A DNA stretch of 64,000 nucleotides from Saliterribacillus persicus. GTDB lineage: Bacteria; Bacillota; Bacilli; Bacillales; Amphibacillaceae. The notes beneath the pieces were generated by a model that was not told the DNA's origin, ran no database searches, and saw nothing but the letters and a program-made list of their open reading frames with translations. Below, piece by piece: positions 18,235 through 26,794 of the stretch (the stretch's first letter is position 1; each line of letters begins with the position of its first letter). Where the stretch lies: assembly GCF_003337485.1 (NCBI RefSeq), contig NZ_QPJJ01000008.1, positions 1-64,000 on the forward strand, written 5' to 3'. The translations under genes and the position numbers were made by a program.

Positions 18235-19617
18235 TTATCCCCCTAGAGCACTTAACATTGGAGTGAACTTAATGTTTGTCTCCTCGTATTCCTTAAGTGA
18301 GTTGGAATCCTTCACAACACCGCAACCTGCAAACAAAGTAGCTTTCGTATCATTTATTAGCGCTGAGCGTATAGCAACTGCAAATTCCCCATTAAAGTCC
18401 TGATCAAACCAACCAATCGGAGCACCATACCAACCACGATCAAGGGATTCGTACGATCGTATAAATTGCATTGCTTCTTCTCTTGGATAGCCAGCTAAAG
18501 CAGGAGTTGGATGTAGCTTTTCGACAACATCTAAAATACCGTAAGACGATTTCAATTCTGCTTTTACAGGTGTATATAAATGCTGAAGATTCTTTAACGG
18601 ATACAAAACAGGGCGATCAGGTATTTCCATTGTAGTAGAGACAGCAGAAATCGCTTCTCTAATCATATCTACGACAAACTGATGTTCATGAAGATTCTTA
18701 TCATCATGTAACAGCCTGTCCCCAATTAATGCGTCTTCAAAGTCTGTTTGCCCGCGCTTCGCCGTTCCAGCTAGACAAGCAGAAAGCACCGATTGATTTT
18801 CAACTCGAACTAATCGTTCTGGTGTAGCACCAATAAAGCTCGACTCCATCGAATCAAATGCAAAGACATAACTATTTGACTGTGCTTGTAGTAAGTGATG
18901 TAAAACAACTGTTATGTCCACCGTATTTTTAAAATCCAGTAGCAATTCTCGCGCTAACACAATTTTGTCTACTGTGCTTGTTTTAATTGTTCTTGTTGCT
19001 TGCTTTACTAATTCCATCCAATCTTTTGGATCTTCTTCATACCTATTTTCTATCGTACTTAAAGGCTCTTGAATAAAGTTAGCGCGTGCTAACATTTTCG
19101 TATCTTCTGAAATTTGCTTGCTTAAAATTTCAAGGGAAGTAGTAGTATCTACTATACAATTGATCGTTAAATAGAAATGATCATCTTCCATTGTTAACAC
19201 ATAAGCAGGCACAAGAAATTGACTACCCTGGAACTCTTTCCAGTCGGTATTCGTTGACGTCATTTTCTCATCAAAAGTAAATCCACCAAAAGCTTTTGGT
19301 GTTGTAAGTGGATAGGCATTATCAATAATTGCATGTTCAAGCAGTTCTTCCCACTGCTTTCGCACACTAGCATAAGAGGTTTCTTTTGCTTTCAACGTAT
19401 ATGCTTTACCAACACCTATAAAAGATTTATTCTCTGTAGCGCTTGACCAAAAAACACGATTTCCATCTATATTTTTTCCAGCTTGAAAAAATCCTAAAGG
19501 ATCTACCGTATCAATTTCATTTGTAACACTTACAAAGGTTGGTGCATGCATTCTTGTTGCTTGAGACCTTGCTGCTTTTAAAACACCATCTATATGTTTT
19601 TCCTTTGTTTCAATCAT
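18235..19617 (-). CDS. menF: Isochorismate synthase
   Basis: 460-residue chorismate-utilising enzyme, first step of menaquinone synthesis. The C-terminal chorismate-binding domain shows KIVLARELLLDF near 230, SFIGATPERLV near 263, AGTAKRG near 280, HPTPALAGYPREEA near 362, the RGWYGAPIGW segment near 385 and GCGVVKDSNSLKEYEETNIKF near the end. Could also be named for siderophore-linked DhbC, but adjacency to menD settles it. GGAGGG precedes the ATG. First gene of the minus-strand men operon. Confidence 0.95.
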   Translation of the reverse strand: MIETKEKHIDGVLKAARSQATRMHAPTFVSVTNEIDTVDPLGFFQAGKNIDGNRVFWSSATENKSFIGVGKAYTLKAKETSYASVRKQWEELLEHAIIDNAYPLTTPKAFGGFTFDEKMTSTNTDWKEFQGSQFLVPAYVLTMEDDHFYLTINCIVDTTTSLEILSKQISEDTKMLARANFIQEPLSTIENRYEEDPKDWMELVKQATRTIKTSTVDKIVLARELLLDFKNTVDITVVLHHLLQAQSNSYVFAFDSMESSFIGATPERLVRVENQSVLSACLAGTAKRGQTDFEDALIGDRLLHDDKNLHEHQFVVDMIREAISAVSTTMEIPDRPVLYPLKNLQHLYTPVKAELKSSYGILDVVEKLHPTPALAGYPREEAMQFIRSYESLDRGWYGAPIGWFDQDFNGEFAVAIRSALINDTKATLFAGCGVVKDSNSLKEYEETNIKFTPMLSALGG

Positions 19618-19668
19618 TCGTAACCCTCCAATATATTAGGGCGTTGCCATTTAGGCATTGTTCATTAT

Positions 19669-19698
19669 ATTATAAATGATGACGCATTTAAATAACAA
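19669..19698 (-). promoter_or_regulatory. Probable men operon promoter
   Basis: On the minus strand, TTGTTA (19698-19693) and a perfect TATAAT (19674-19669) are spaced 18 bp apart, about 50 bases ahead of menF. Confidence 0.55.
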
Positions 19699-19816
19699 CT
19701 AATGTTTAAGGCATTATTTACTTGTGTCTTCCCCACAAAAAGCAAACCTATGATAGATTATAACCGATTTTCAAATATTTTTCTTATTTCATGATTATTC
19801 AACGAATAAAGTTAGA

Positions 19817-19845
19817 TTGACACGCTTTGTGAAGTTATCTAAACT
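19817..19845 (+). promoter_or_regulatory. menA promoter
   Basis: Perfect TTGACA (19817-19822), 17 bp, TAAACT (19840-19845), ending about 50 bases before the menA start. Back to back with the men operon promoter. Confidence 0.72.
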
Positions 19846-19893
19846 TAATTCTAGAATAACTAAATTTAATTATTGTATAGGAGCAAAAAGTAT

Positions 19894-20841
19894 ATGACAA
19901 CAAGTAATCAAGCAACTGAACGTGCCCATCTAAATGAAAGACCTGGCTTCCATATATGGTGGCGATTATTAAGACCACATACATTAACAGCCTCATTTAT
20001 ACCAGTTTTTATAGGAACGATGCTTGCAGTCTTGGATGACTCCTTTAAATTACTGTTATTTTTAGCCATGTTATTAGCGGCAATGTTAATTCAAGCTGGT
20101 ACAAATATGTTTAATGAATATTACGATTTTGTACGTGGATTAGATAATGAGAACTCGGTGGGAATAGGTGGAACAATCGTAAGAGATGGTATTAAACCTA
20201 AAACAGTAAAACGATTAGCAATTATCTTTTTTATTCTTTCGATGCTATTAGGTGTTTATATCTGTCTTTTATCGAGCTGGTGGATCTGTGCAATTGGTCT
20301 ATTTTGTATGTTAATTGGCTACTTATATACAGGGGGGCCAAAGCCTATTGCATATAGCCCATTTGGAGAAATTGTCTCTGGCATAATTATGGGAACTATT
20401 ATGATCGGAATTAGCTATTTTATTCAAACTGGTACAATTACTCTGGAAGTAGTCATTATTTCTATACCAATCGCGATCTTTATTGGAGCTATTTTACTTT
20501 CAAATAATATTCGTGATTTAGATGGAGATAAGGAAAATGGCAGAAAAACGATAGCAATTCTTGTAGGAAGAAAACATGCAATCTCCCTATTAGGAATAAG
20601 TATGACAAGCAGTTATATGCTAACCATTTTATTTATTCTACTTGGGTTACTACCTATCTGGAGTTTGCTTGCACTCATAAGTGGAATAAAAGCAGTAAAA
20701 GCAATCAAATTATTCCGTCAAAATTCTACCAACGTAGCTATGATACCTGCGATGGTTACTACTGCTAAAACAAATACTTTTTACGGGCTATTGATTGGAC
20801 TGTCACTTCTTCTTCAAGTTTTATGGCCAATTACCCTGTGA
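19894..20841 (+). CDS. menA: 1,4-Dihydroxy-2-naphthoate polyprenyltransferase
   Basis: Integral membrane UbiA-family prenyltransferase that attaches the polyprenyl chain to DHNA. From ATG 19894 it has 315 residues. The first Asp-rich motif is NMFNEYYDFVRGLD (about residues 75-88) and the second is NNIRDLDGDKENGRKT (about 200-215). Eight or nine hydrophobic helices are visible. ATG follows TAGGAG; a TTG seven codons earlier has no ribosome site. It is divergent from menF and followed 16 bases later by a thioesterase gene that probably supplies its substrate. Confidence 0.95.
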   Translation: MTTSNQATERAHLNERPGFHIWWRLLRPHTLTASFIPVFIGTMLAVLDDSFKLLLFLAMLLAAMLIQAGTNMFNEYYDFVRGLDNENSVGIGGTIVRDGIKPKTVKRLAIIFFILSMLLGVYICLLSSWWICAIGLFCMLIGYLYTGGPKPIAYSPFGEIVSGIIMGTIMIGISYFIQTGTITLEVVIISIPIAIFIGAILLSNNIRDLDGDKENGRKTIAILVGRKHAISLLGISMTSSYMLTILFILLGLLPIWSLLALISGIKAVKAIKLFRQNSTNVAMIPAMVTTAKTNTFYGLLIGLSLLLQVLWPITL

Positions 20842-20857
20842 AAAAAGGAGAAAATAA

Positions 20858-21247
20858 ATGAGCTCCCCAATCAATATGATTACTTTATTAAAAATGGAGA
20901 TTATTAAACAAACAAAAGAATTAGTACAGATTACTATGCCAATAACCAATGAAACAAAGCAACCAATGGGTTATTTGCATGGAGGAGCTTCTGTAACATT
21001 AGCAGAAACTGCTGCAAGTGTCGGCGGGCTTCTTTATATTGACAAAGAAACCTCCAATGTATTTGGGATCGAAATAAATGCCAATCATATCAAAGCGAAA
21101 AAAGATGGATTATTACAAGCTTTCGCTAAACCGGTCCACATTGGTAAAAGTACGATGGTTTGGGACATTAGAATTTATGATGAGATGGATGAACTTGTTA
21201 CTATTTCTCGATGTACGTTAGGAGTTAAAGAAAAAAGAAAAAATTAA
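20858..21247 (+). CDS. menI: Hotdog-fold thioesterase, probable DHNA-CoA thioesterase
   Basis: 129-residue PaaI/YuxO-type hotdog thioesterase. The active-site segment GYLHGGASVTLAETAAS (about residues 43-59) has the His-Gly-Gly loop and the catalytic Glu helix; the central strand follows in FGIEINANHIKAKKDG. Placement immediately after menA and opposite menFDHBE suggests it hydrolyses DHNA-CoA, the step between MenB and MenA. That function is inferred from context. It follows menA by 16 bases with AAGGAG ahead of the ATG, and ends in a strong terminator. Confidence 0.82.
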   Translation: MSSPINMITLLKMEIIKQTKELVQITMPITNETKQPMGYLHGGASVTLAETAASVGGLLYIDKETSNVFGIEINANHIKAKKDGLLQAFAKPVHIGKSTMVWDIRIYDEMDELVTISRCTLGVKEKRKN

Positions 21248-21273
21248 TCCATATAATCAACGATACAAACACA

Positions 21274-21310
21274 AACCTCCTCAACCTATATTTAGGTGAG
21301 GAGGTTTTTT
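21274..21310 (+). terminator. Terminator of menA-menI
   Basis: Long stem AACCTCCTCAACCTA / TAGGTGAGGAGGTT with a single bulge, followed by TTTTTT. The tail lies just short of the ribU stop on the opposite strand. Confidence 0.9.
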
Positions 21311-21318
21311 ATGCATAA

Positions 21319-21909
21319 TTAGGTTTGAAAACTAAGCCGTTTCCTGTCTAACCAAGGTTTCAATTTACTGAATAATGGTATAAATAACATCGCAACGATA
21401 ATACCTTTGATTAAATTAAATGGTAATATCCCTACCATAACGGTGCTAAGCTTAACGGTACTAGACATTGATTCCCACCCCATAAATAAACTATAGGCAG
21501 GCAGGATTACTAAATAATTGAGTATTCCCATTCCAAAAGCCATTGCAACAGTACCAACAATTAGACCAGTTAGTAGATTTTTTGCAGATTTCATTCTGTG
21601 ATAAATAATTGCTACTGGTAGAACAAATAACGTACCTGCTGTAAAGTTAGCAATTACTCCGATTGGATCTCCTGCACCTGTGTAAATAAGATACAATAGA
21701 TTCTTAATCCCTTCGACTGCAACACCAGCAATTGGCGTAAACAGAATGCCAGCTATTAAGGCTGGAACATCACTAAAGTCAATTTTTAAATATGGCGGTA
21801 AAAATGGTAGTGGAAAATTTAAAAACATTAAAACCATAGAAATTGTACCAAATAAAGCTAAAATAATTAATTTTAATAAACGAGACGATTGCTTTGTAGC
21901 TTTTTTCAT
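21319..21909 (-). CDS. ribU: Riboflavin ECF transporter S component
   Basis: Substrate-binding membrane subunit of the energy-coupling-factor riboflavin importer. 196 residues with about six transmembrane helices. Family features: FGTISMVLMFLNFPLPFLPPYLKIDFSDVPALI near residues 20-50 and the EGIKNLLYLIYTGAGDPIGVIANF region near 77-100. ATG at 21909 follows AAGGAGGAATGGGCG. The open frame continues to 22119 but that part is riboswitch RNA and should be dropped. Regulated by an FMN riboswitch with terminator. The shared ATPases EcfA and EcfT are encoded elsewhere. Confidence 0.94.
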   Translation of the reverse strand: MKKATKQSSRLLKLIILALFGTISMVLMFLNFPLPFLPPYLKIDFSDVPALIAGILFTPIAGVAVEGIKNLLYLIYTGAGDPIGVIANFTAGTLFVLPVAIIYHRMKSAKNLLTGLIVGTVAMAFGMGILNYLVILPAYSLFMGWESMSSTVKLSTVMVGILPFNLIKGIIVAMLFIPLFSKLKPWLDRKRLSFQT

Positions 21910-21982
21910 CGCCCATTCCTCCTTCATCTTAATATCGATTCTATACTTACTGATGAAGGGTAAGTTTCCTCTAAACAAACAA

Positions 21983-22010
21983 ATCCTAAAGCCTAGAGGG
22001 GCTTTAGGAT
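21983..22010 (-). terminator. Riboswitch-controlled terminator of ribU
   Basis: Perfect 11-bp stem ATCCTAAAGCC / GGCTTTAGGAT followed on the minus strand by TTTGTTTGTTT. It lies between the FMN aptamer and the ribU ribosome site, so it is the expression platform. Confidence 0.88.
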
Positions 22011-22063
22011 AGAAGTGTAGTAGGAAATAGAAGGTACACCAAATAAACGGCATTACCTCTACT

Positions 22064-22204
22064 CTTATCTTCTCCCATCCAGACTGTAACTGTCGGCTCT
22101 GGAATCTCACCAGATCCACCGTTCATAAAAATGAACGGGTCACGGACTTAGAGCTCGAAGCTCCTCACCGCCGGTCGGGAATTTCACCCTGCCCCGAAGA
22201 TAGA
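22064..22204 (-). promoter_or_regulatory. FMN riboswitch (RFN element)
   Basis: The minus strand shows the diagnostic RFN core: ATCTTCGGGGCAGGGTGAAA, then CCGACCGGCGGT, then AGTCCGTGACCC, then GGATCTGGTGAGATTCCAG, CCGACAGT and a closing GGATGGGAGAAGATAA. The paired P1 ends (TATCTTC and GAAGATA) delimit the element. FMN binding should promote the downstream terminator and shut off riboflavin uptake. Confidence 0.97.
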
Positions 22205-22226
22205 ATCGATATTTAATTATATTTAA

Positions 22227-22255
22227 AGTATACACTATTACCAAAAGTTTGTGAA
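22227..22255 (-). promoter_or_regulatory. ribU promoter
   Basis: On the minus strand TTCACA (22255-22250), 17 bp, TATACT (22232-22227), about 20 bases upstream of the riboswitch P1. Confidence 0.7.
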
Positions 22256-22275
22256 GTACTCTACAAACATTTTTT

Positions 22276-23331
22276 TCATTTTAGTGGATTTAAGTTTTCA
22301 TCACGCGGTAAATTCTCAATAAACTTAACAAGTAAAGCTATTTCTTCTTCCATATCGCGTATACTAGCTGTCTCAACTGGTGAGTGCATGTAACGCAATG
22401 GTAACGAAACTAAGCTGATTGGAACACCTTTCCCGGTTAGCCTCATGCGATCTGCATCTGTACCGGTATGTCGCGGAGTTAATTCATATTGTAAATCTAT
22501 ATTTAATTCCTTTGCTGCCTTCTCTAATAGTTTATTCAAATTACGATTGATTGGTGCCCCTTTTGCTAACACTGGTCCACCACCAAGATTAACCTCCCCA
22601 TGCTTGTGTTTGTTCACATGTGGATAATCGGTTGCAAATGTTACGTCACACGCAATTGCTGCATCTGGTGCAATCCCTGCTGCAGCAAAATAAGCTCCAC
22701 CCATATTTGTTTCCTCATTTACTGTGCTTGCAGCATAAACGCCAACTTCAATATTTTTTTCTCTTAGCCTTCTGATTACTTCCGCTACAATAAAAGCACC
22801 CGTTCTATTATCAAGGCCTCTTCCAGAAATTAGTTGTTCATTCAATATTTCTGCAGATCTTCTATAAACAACTAAATCCCCGATTTGAATCTTTTTCTCA
22901 ACTTCTTTTTTTGAATCCATCCCACAATCAATAAATAAATCCTCTAGCTCAAAATCGCCTTTAATTCCACCATGATGCTGAGCATTTACACCGATGATTC
23001 CATTTAATCGATGCGCTTCATTTATAATTTCTACGCGCATCCCTATTGCCGCTTTTGGATTTATTCCGCCTAATTTATCTACATAAATAAAGCCATTTTC
23101 ATCAATTCTATTTACCATCATGCCAACTTCATCTATATGACCGGCAAGTAAAATTTTAAAGGGTGCATTTTTATTTAATACAGCAATCGCATTTCCTGCA
23201 TTATCCGTTCTTATCTCATCTGCATAAGCTTCTACATCCTTGATCCACTTTTTCTGAATATCCATTTCAAAGCTAGAAGGAGAAGCGGTATTAAGTAACT
23301 CCATTAAAAATTCTATTCTTGATTGTTCCAT
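22276..23331 (-). CDS. M42 family metallo-aminopeptidase (glutamyl aminopeptidase-like)
   Basis: 351-residue di-metal peptidase that assembles into tetrahedral complexes in known relatives. Metal ligands visible: His in AGHIDEVG (63-70), bridging Asp in GRGLDNRTG (about 175), Glu pair in TVNEETNMGG (about 207), Asp in ACDVTFATD (about 230) and His in RYMHSPVE (about 316). Bacillus paralogues YsdC, YtoP and FrvX cannot be separated by eye, so no symbol is given. AAGGAG precedes the ATG. It is divergent from the K+ channel gene with a 69-base gap, and ends just upstream of the ribU promoter. Confidence 0.92.
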   Translation of the reverse strand: MEQSRIEFLMELLNTASPSSFEMDIQKKWIKDVEAYADEIRTDNAGNAIAVLNKNAPFKILLAGHIDEVGMMVNRIDENGFIYVDKLGGINPKAAIGMRVEIINEAHRLNGIIGVNAQHHGGIKGDFELEDLFIDCGMDSKKEVEKKIQIGDLVVYRRSAEILNEQLISGRGLDNRTGAFIVAEVIRRLREKNIEVGVYAASTVNEETNMGGAYFAAAGIAPDAAIACDVTFATDYPHVNKHKHGEVNLGGGPVLAKGAPINRNLNKLLEKAAKELNIDLQYELTPRHTGTDADRMRLTGKGVPISLVSLPLRYMHSPVETASIRDMEEEIALLVKFIENLPRDENLNPLK

Positions 23332-23400
23332 GTTTGATTCTCCTTACTGAGTATTCTATTACTATTTGGATAATACTAACACAAAAAGGAGGGGCAACCA

Positions 23401-24411
23401 ATGATTTGGTTTAGGTGGAGCCAATTTTATTTTCATATTCCTATTATCTTACGTTTACTTTTATCTGTATCATTTTTTATGATTCTTTTTGGATACCTTA
23501 TTCATTTAGTTGAACCCACTCACTTTGAAAGTGTCTTTGACGGTATTTGGTGGGCTATTGTTACGGGGTCGACTGTTGGCTATGGTGATTATGTTCCATT
23601 AAGTTTTTTAGGTAAAGCAATCGCTATCCTTTTAATTCTAACTGGTGGTGGCCTTCTTACTTTTTATATGGTAACACTATCAGCCACTTCCATTCAGCAT
23701 GAGGAAAAACTATCAAATGGGCAAATTTCGTTTAAAGGAAAAAATCATATCATTATTGTCGGGTGGAATGAACGAACCAAACAATTAATCACATTTTTAC
23801 AAGCAGATCATAGGGCACATCCTGTTGTGCTCATTGATAAAAGCCTTTTAAATTTACCCTATCAAAAGCATATGCTTCATTTTATTCATGATGATCCAAC
23901 GAGAGATGCTTGTCTAGATAAAGCTAATATTAAAGATGCTTCTATCGTTTTAATTACGGCAGATCCAAATAAAAATGAGTCAGAAGCAGATCGTCAAACA
24001 ATTTTAACCGCATTAGCTGTTAGAGGACTTAATAATGAGGTGCCAATCGTTACTGAATTGCTAACTAATGAGCAGAAAGAAAATGCAAAACGGGCTGGAG
24101 CTACAACAATCATTAGATCAAATGATTTCATGAGCAATCTATTTTTTCAAGAATTGCGCCAAATAGAGGGAATAGGATCATTTGATATTTACATCCAGTT
24201 GCTTAAACAGATGGAACTTTCATTTGTGCCAGCAGAAAAAGAAATAAGCTATTTTCTGCAACAAACATTTCATCAAAAAGAAGGCCGTTTTCTATTAGGG
24301 GTCATTCGCGAAGAAAAAATATTATTTGATGCCAAACTGATTAAAAGTATTAAAAAAAAGGATACATTAATTTTAATGAAACCAAAAAAACAAGCACCTC
24401 TTTCGATATAA
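23401..24411 (+). CDS. yugO: Potassium channel with RCK domain (YugO-like)
   Basis: 336-residue two-helix K+ channel subunit. TM1 is about residues 12-35, the pore helix and selectivity filter TVGYGDYVP about 57-65, TM2 about 70-93, then a cytoplasmic RCK/TrkA-N domain from about 112 (HIIIVGWNERTKQL nucleotide-binding start) and a C-terminal extension. B. subtilis YugO is the channel linked to biofilm K+ signalling. The neighbour pgi is shared with B. subtilis, which supports the symbol. AAGGAGG precedes the ATG. The stop codon falls inside the terminator hairpin shared with pgi. Confidence 0.92.
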   Translation: MIWFRWSQFYFHIPIILRLLLSVSFFMILFGYLIHLVEPTHFESVFDGIWWAIVTGSTVGYGDYVPLSFLGKAIAILLILTGGGLLTFYMVTLSATSIQHEEKLSNGQISFKGKNHIIIVGWNERTKQLITFLQADHRAHPVVLIDKSLLNLPYQKHMLHFIHDDPTRDACLDKANIKDASIVLITADPNKNESEADRQTILTALAVRGLNNEVPIVTELLTNEQKENAKRAGATTIIRSNDFMSNLFFQELRQIEGIGSFDIYIQLLKQMELSFVPAEKEISYFLQQTFHQKEGRFLLGVIREEKILFDAKLIKSIKKKDTLILMKPKKQAPLSI

Positions 24412-24427
24412 AAGAGATGCTTGTTTT
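24391..24427. terminator. Bidirectional terminator between yugO and pgi
   Basis: CAAGCACCTCTTT / AAAGAGATGCTTG with one mismatch, A-rich on the left and T-rich on the right. It includes the yugO stop codon (24409-24411) in the loop-side arm and serves both convergent genes. Confidence 0.85.
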
Positions 24428-24438
24428 ATTTTTATTTT

Positions 24439-25785
24439 TTATAGACGCTTTTCTAATTCTTCTTTTTCTTTCTCAAAACCTGGCTTACCTAAAAGGGCAA
24501 ACATATTTTTCTTGTATGCTTCTACACCTGGCTGATCAAATGGATTAACACCTAATAGGTATCCACTTAAAGCACATGCTTTTTCGAAAAAGTATACGAT
24601 ATAACCGAATGTATAGGCATCAAGCTTAGGTAAATGCACTAAAAGGTTTGGTACTTGCCCATCTGTATGAGCAAGCAATGTACCTTGATATGCTTTTTCA
24701 TTTACGAAGTCTAATGTTTTTCCTTCTAAATAATTTAAGCCATCTAAATCTTGCGCTTCTTTTTCGATCGTAATATGTGATTTAGGTTCTTCTACGTGTA
24801 AGACCGTTTCAAAAATATCACGACGACCTTCTTGAACGTATTGTCCAAGTGAGTGAAGATCAGTTGAAAAATTAGCTGAAGACGGATAAATTCCCTTGAA
24901 ATCTTTCCCTTCACTTTCTCCAAATAATTGTTTCCACCACTCAGAGAAATATTGAAGTGCTGGTTCATAGTTAATTAGCATTTCAATAGTTTTCCCTTTA
25001 TTATAAAGAACATTACGTACTGCTGCATATTGGTACGCAGGGTTTTTATCGATATCACCATCACTTAATTCTTCCTGTGCTTTTTGAGCACCTTTCATTA
25101 CTTCATCAAGATCCACGCCACTAACAGCAATTGGTAATAGTCCAACAGCAGTTAAAACAGAATAGCGTCCACCAACATCGTCTGGAATAACAAAGCTTTC
25201 ATATCCCTCTTCTGTTGCTAATGTTTTTAATGCTCCACGAGCCTTGTCTGTTGTAGCAAAAATACGTCCTTTTGCTTCTTCCGCACCATATTTTTCTTCC
25301 AAGAACTTACGGAAAATACGAAACGCAATTGCAGGCTCAGTAGTTGTACCACTTTTTGATATAACATTAACCGATACATCTTTATCTTTTAATACATCAA
25401 ATAAATCATTGATATAAGATGAGCTAATGTTATTTCCTACGAAAAAGACCTGTGGTGTATCACGTTGGTCGTTATTAAGTGCATTATAAAAAGAATGGTT
25501 AAGCATTTCAATTGCAGCTCTTGCACCTAGATATGATCCACCAATTCCAACTACCAATAATACATCAGTGTCTTTCTTGATTTTTTCAGCCGATTTTTTA
25601 ATTCGTGCAAATTCTTCCTTATCATAGTTAGTTGGCAAGTCGACCCAACCTAAGAAATCACTACCTGCACCCGTTTGATTATGTATTGCTTCATGGGCTA
25701 ATTTTACTGGTTCTTTTAAATAAGCCAGCTCATGCTCACCAAAGAAAGCTAATGCTTTATCGTACTCAAAACGTACATGTGTCAT
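24439..25785 (-). CDS. pgi: Glucose-6-phosphate isomerase
   Basis: Interconverts glucose-6-phosphate and fructose-6-phosphate in glycolysis. 448 residues, the short Bacillus-type enzyme. Visible motifs: [18 protein letters not shown] near 80, [16 protein letters not shown] near 143 (sugar-phosphate loop), [17 protein letters not shown] near 203 with the catalytic Arg, catalytic Glu in FGESEGKD near 291 and catalytic Lys near the C-terminus (EAYKKNMF). GGAGGG precedes the ATG. Convergent with yugO. Confidence 0.97.
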   Translation of the reverse strand: MTHVRFEYDKALAFFGEHELAYLKEPVKLAHEAIHNQTGAGSDFLGWVDLPTNYDKEEFARIKKSAEKIKKDTDVLLVVGIGGSYLGARAAIEMLNHSFYNALNNDQRDTPQVFFVGNNISSSYINDLFDVLKDKDVSVNVISKSGTTTEPAIAFRIFRKFLEEKYGAEEAKGRIFATTDKARGALKTLATEEGYESFVIPDDVGGRYSVLTAVGLLPIAVSGVDLDEVMKGAQKAQEELSDGDIDKNPAYQYAAVRNVLYNKGKTIEMLINYEPALQYFSEWWKQLFGESEGKDFKGIYPSSANFSTDLHSLGQYVQEGRRDIFETVLHVEEPKSHITIEKEAQDLDGLNYLEGKTLDFVNEKAYQGTLLAHTDGQVPNLLVHLPKLDAYTFGYIVYFFEKACALSGYLLGVNPFDQPGVEAYKKNMFALLGKPGFEKEKEELEKRL

Positions 25786-26016
25786 TTTTTACCCTCCATC
25801 AAATTATTCTCACTCTATAAATGTACCGAATCCAGAAGCTTAAATCAAGCAGATAGATAGGAAAATTTTATGAATCCCGCGCTATTTTTTGAAAAATGAA
25901 ACTTTTCAGTATTCTTTTTAAACTATTTTGCTACCACTAATATTGGTGTGAAACTTAGCTATTCTTCAACCATTTTAAAATAAGTTACTTTTTTAAAAAG
26001 ATTTTTCAAACTTTAT

Positions 26017-26049
26017 AAAAAAGACATTGAAAATAAAATTCTCAATGCC
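26017..26049 (-). terminator. Terminator of the S1-domain stress protein gene
   Basis: Minus-strand stem GGCATTGA / TCAATGTC followed by six T, eight bases past the stop. Confidence 0.78.
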
Positions 26050-26056
26050 TTTCGTT

Positions 26057-26428
26057 TTATTTTTTTTGATTTCCACTTTGCTCAGATTGCTTAATCCAAT
26101 CACCTAGTTTTTCTTTGAGTGTATTAAATCCATCCTTTTCATCTTGCAATACTTGCTTTTTCTCTGTTTTCTTACTCTGTGCATTTTCATTTAAAGCTTT
26201 CATTGATAAAGAATATTTACCTGAAATCTCATCCATTTCGATGATTTTAACTTTGACCTGATCGCCTGAAGTAACAAAATCATTAATGTCTTTAACAAAT
26301 CCATCCGTTATTTCAGATATATGAACGAGTCCTTGCACCTCTTCATCTAAAGCAACAAAGGCTCCATAAGTTTGTACACCTGTTACCTTTCCCTCGACTA
26401 CTTGGCCTACACTATATTTTTCTGCCAT
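26057..26428 (-). CDS. yugI: General stress protein 13, S1 RNA-binding domain
   Basis: 123-residue protein. An S1/OB domain fills residues 5-75 (VGQVVEGKVTGVQTYGAFVAL, LVHISEITDGFV, VKVKIIEMDEISGKYSLSMK), followed by a charged Lys/Gln-rich tail. It matches B. subtilis YugI (GSP13), a small RNA-binding protein that associates with ribosomes. Exact function here is inferred. GGAGTG precedes the ATG. Its neighbours pgi and yugF occur near yugI in B. subtilis too. An unrelated plus-strand small RNA candidate lies in the gap upstream. Confidence 0.9.
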   Translation of the reverse strand: MAEKYSVGQVVEGKVTGVQTYGAFVALDEEVQGLVHISEITDGFVKDINDFVTSGDQVKVKIIEMDEISGKYSLSMKALNENAQSKKTEKKQVLQDEKDGFNTLKEKLGDWIKQSEQSGNQKK

Positions 26429-26590
26429 ACTCTAACACTCCATTCTTGTTCTTCTTATGTATTATTAATTTTAATCACAAAGAATAATTTCTTTATCATT
26501 AGATACAACATTTAATACTAACACACATATAGAAAATCAACCAAGAATTACAAAATTCATCAATTTTTTAAAAGTTTTTTAAACATTTTG

Positions 26591-26615
26591 GTTTATAAAT
26601 TGGACATAGGGGTAC
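26591..26615 (+). promoter_or_regulatory. Sigma-B-like promoter of candidate small RNA
   Basis: GTTTAT (26591-26596), 13 bp, GGGTAC (26610-26615). The Bacillus sigma-B consensus is GTTTAA, 12-15 bp, GGGTAT, so each box has one mismatch. No ORF follows before a strong terminator 40 bases on. Confidence 0.5.
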
Positions 26616-26621
26616 TACTAA

Positions 26622-26685
26622 AATATGTAAGACTTTCTCGTATTCCCCCTGGATGGCAAAGTGAGCAATCACTTTGCTTTTTTTT
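26622..26685 (+). ncRNA. Candidate small regulatory RNA
   Basis: A region without an ORF, about 64 bases long, lies between a sigma-B-like promoter and a perfect terminator (stem GCAAAGTGA / TCACTTTGC, loop GCAA, eight T). The unpaired 5' part contains TATTCCCCCTGG, a C-rich stretch able to pair with G-rich Shine-Dalgarno sequences, as in RsaE/RoxS- and FsrA-type Gram-positive small RNAs. I do not recognise it as a known RNA. The start coordinate is predicted. It sits between the minus-strand stress gene yugI and plus-strand yugF. It could instead be an attenuated leader of yugF. Confidence 0.45.
26656..26685 (+). terminator. Orphan intrinsic terminator
   Basis: Perfect 9-bp stem with GCAA tetraloop and eight consecutive T on the plus strand. 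No plus-strand gene ends upstream of it: the nearest is pgi/yugI, both on minus. Confidence 0.9.
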
Positions 26686-26794
26686 GTCTTTTTTAAATGT
26701 TCCCATTTCGCATGCTTCTTTCATCAATTCATGATCACGGAATAAGATTTGTTGATAGAGGAAGGATAAGTGGAAAAAGACAGGAGTACTTGCT

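Noticed and set aside
21910-22119. N-terminal extension of ribU
   Set aside because: The extra 70 codons read through the FMN riboswitch and its terminator; the real ribosome site is just before 21909.
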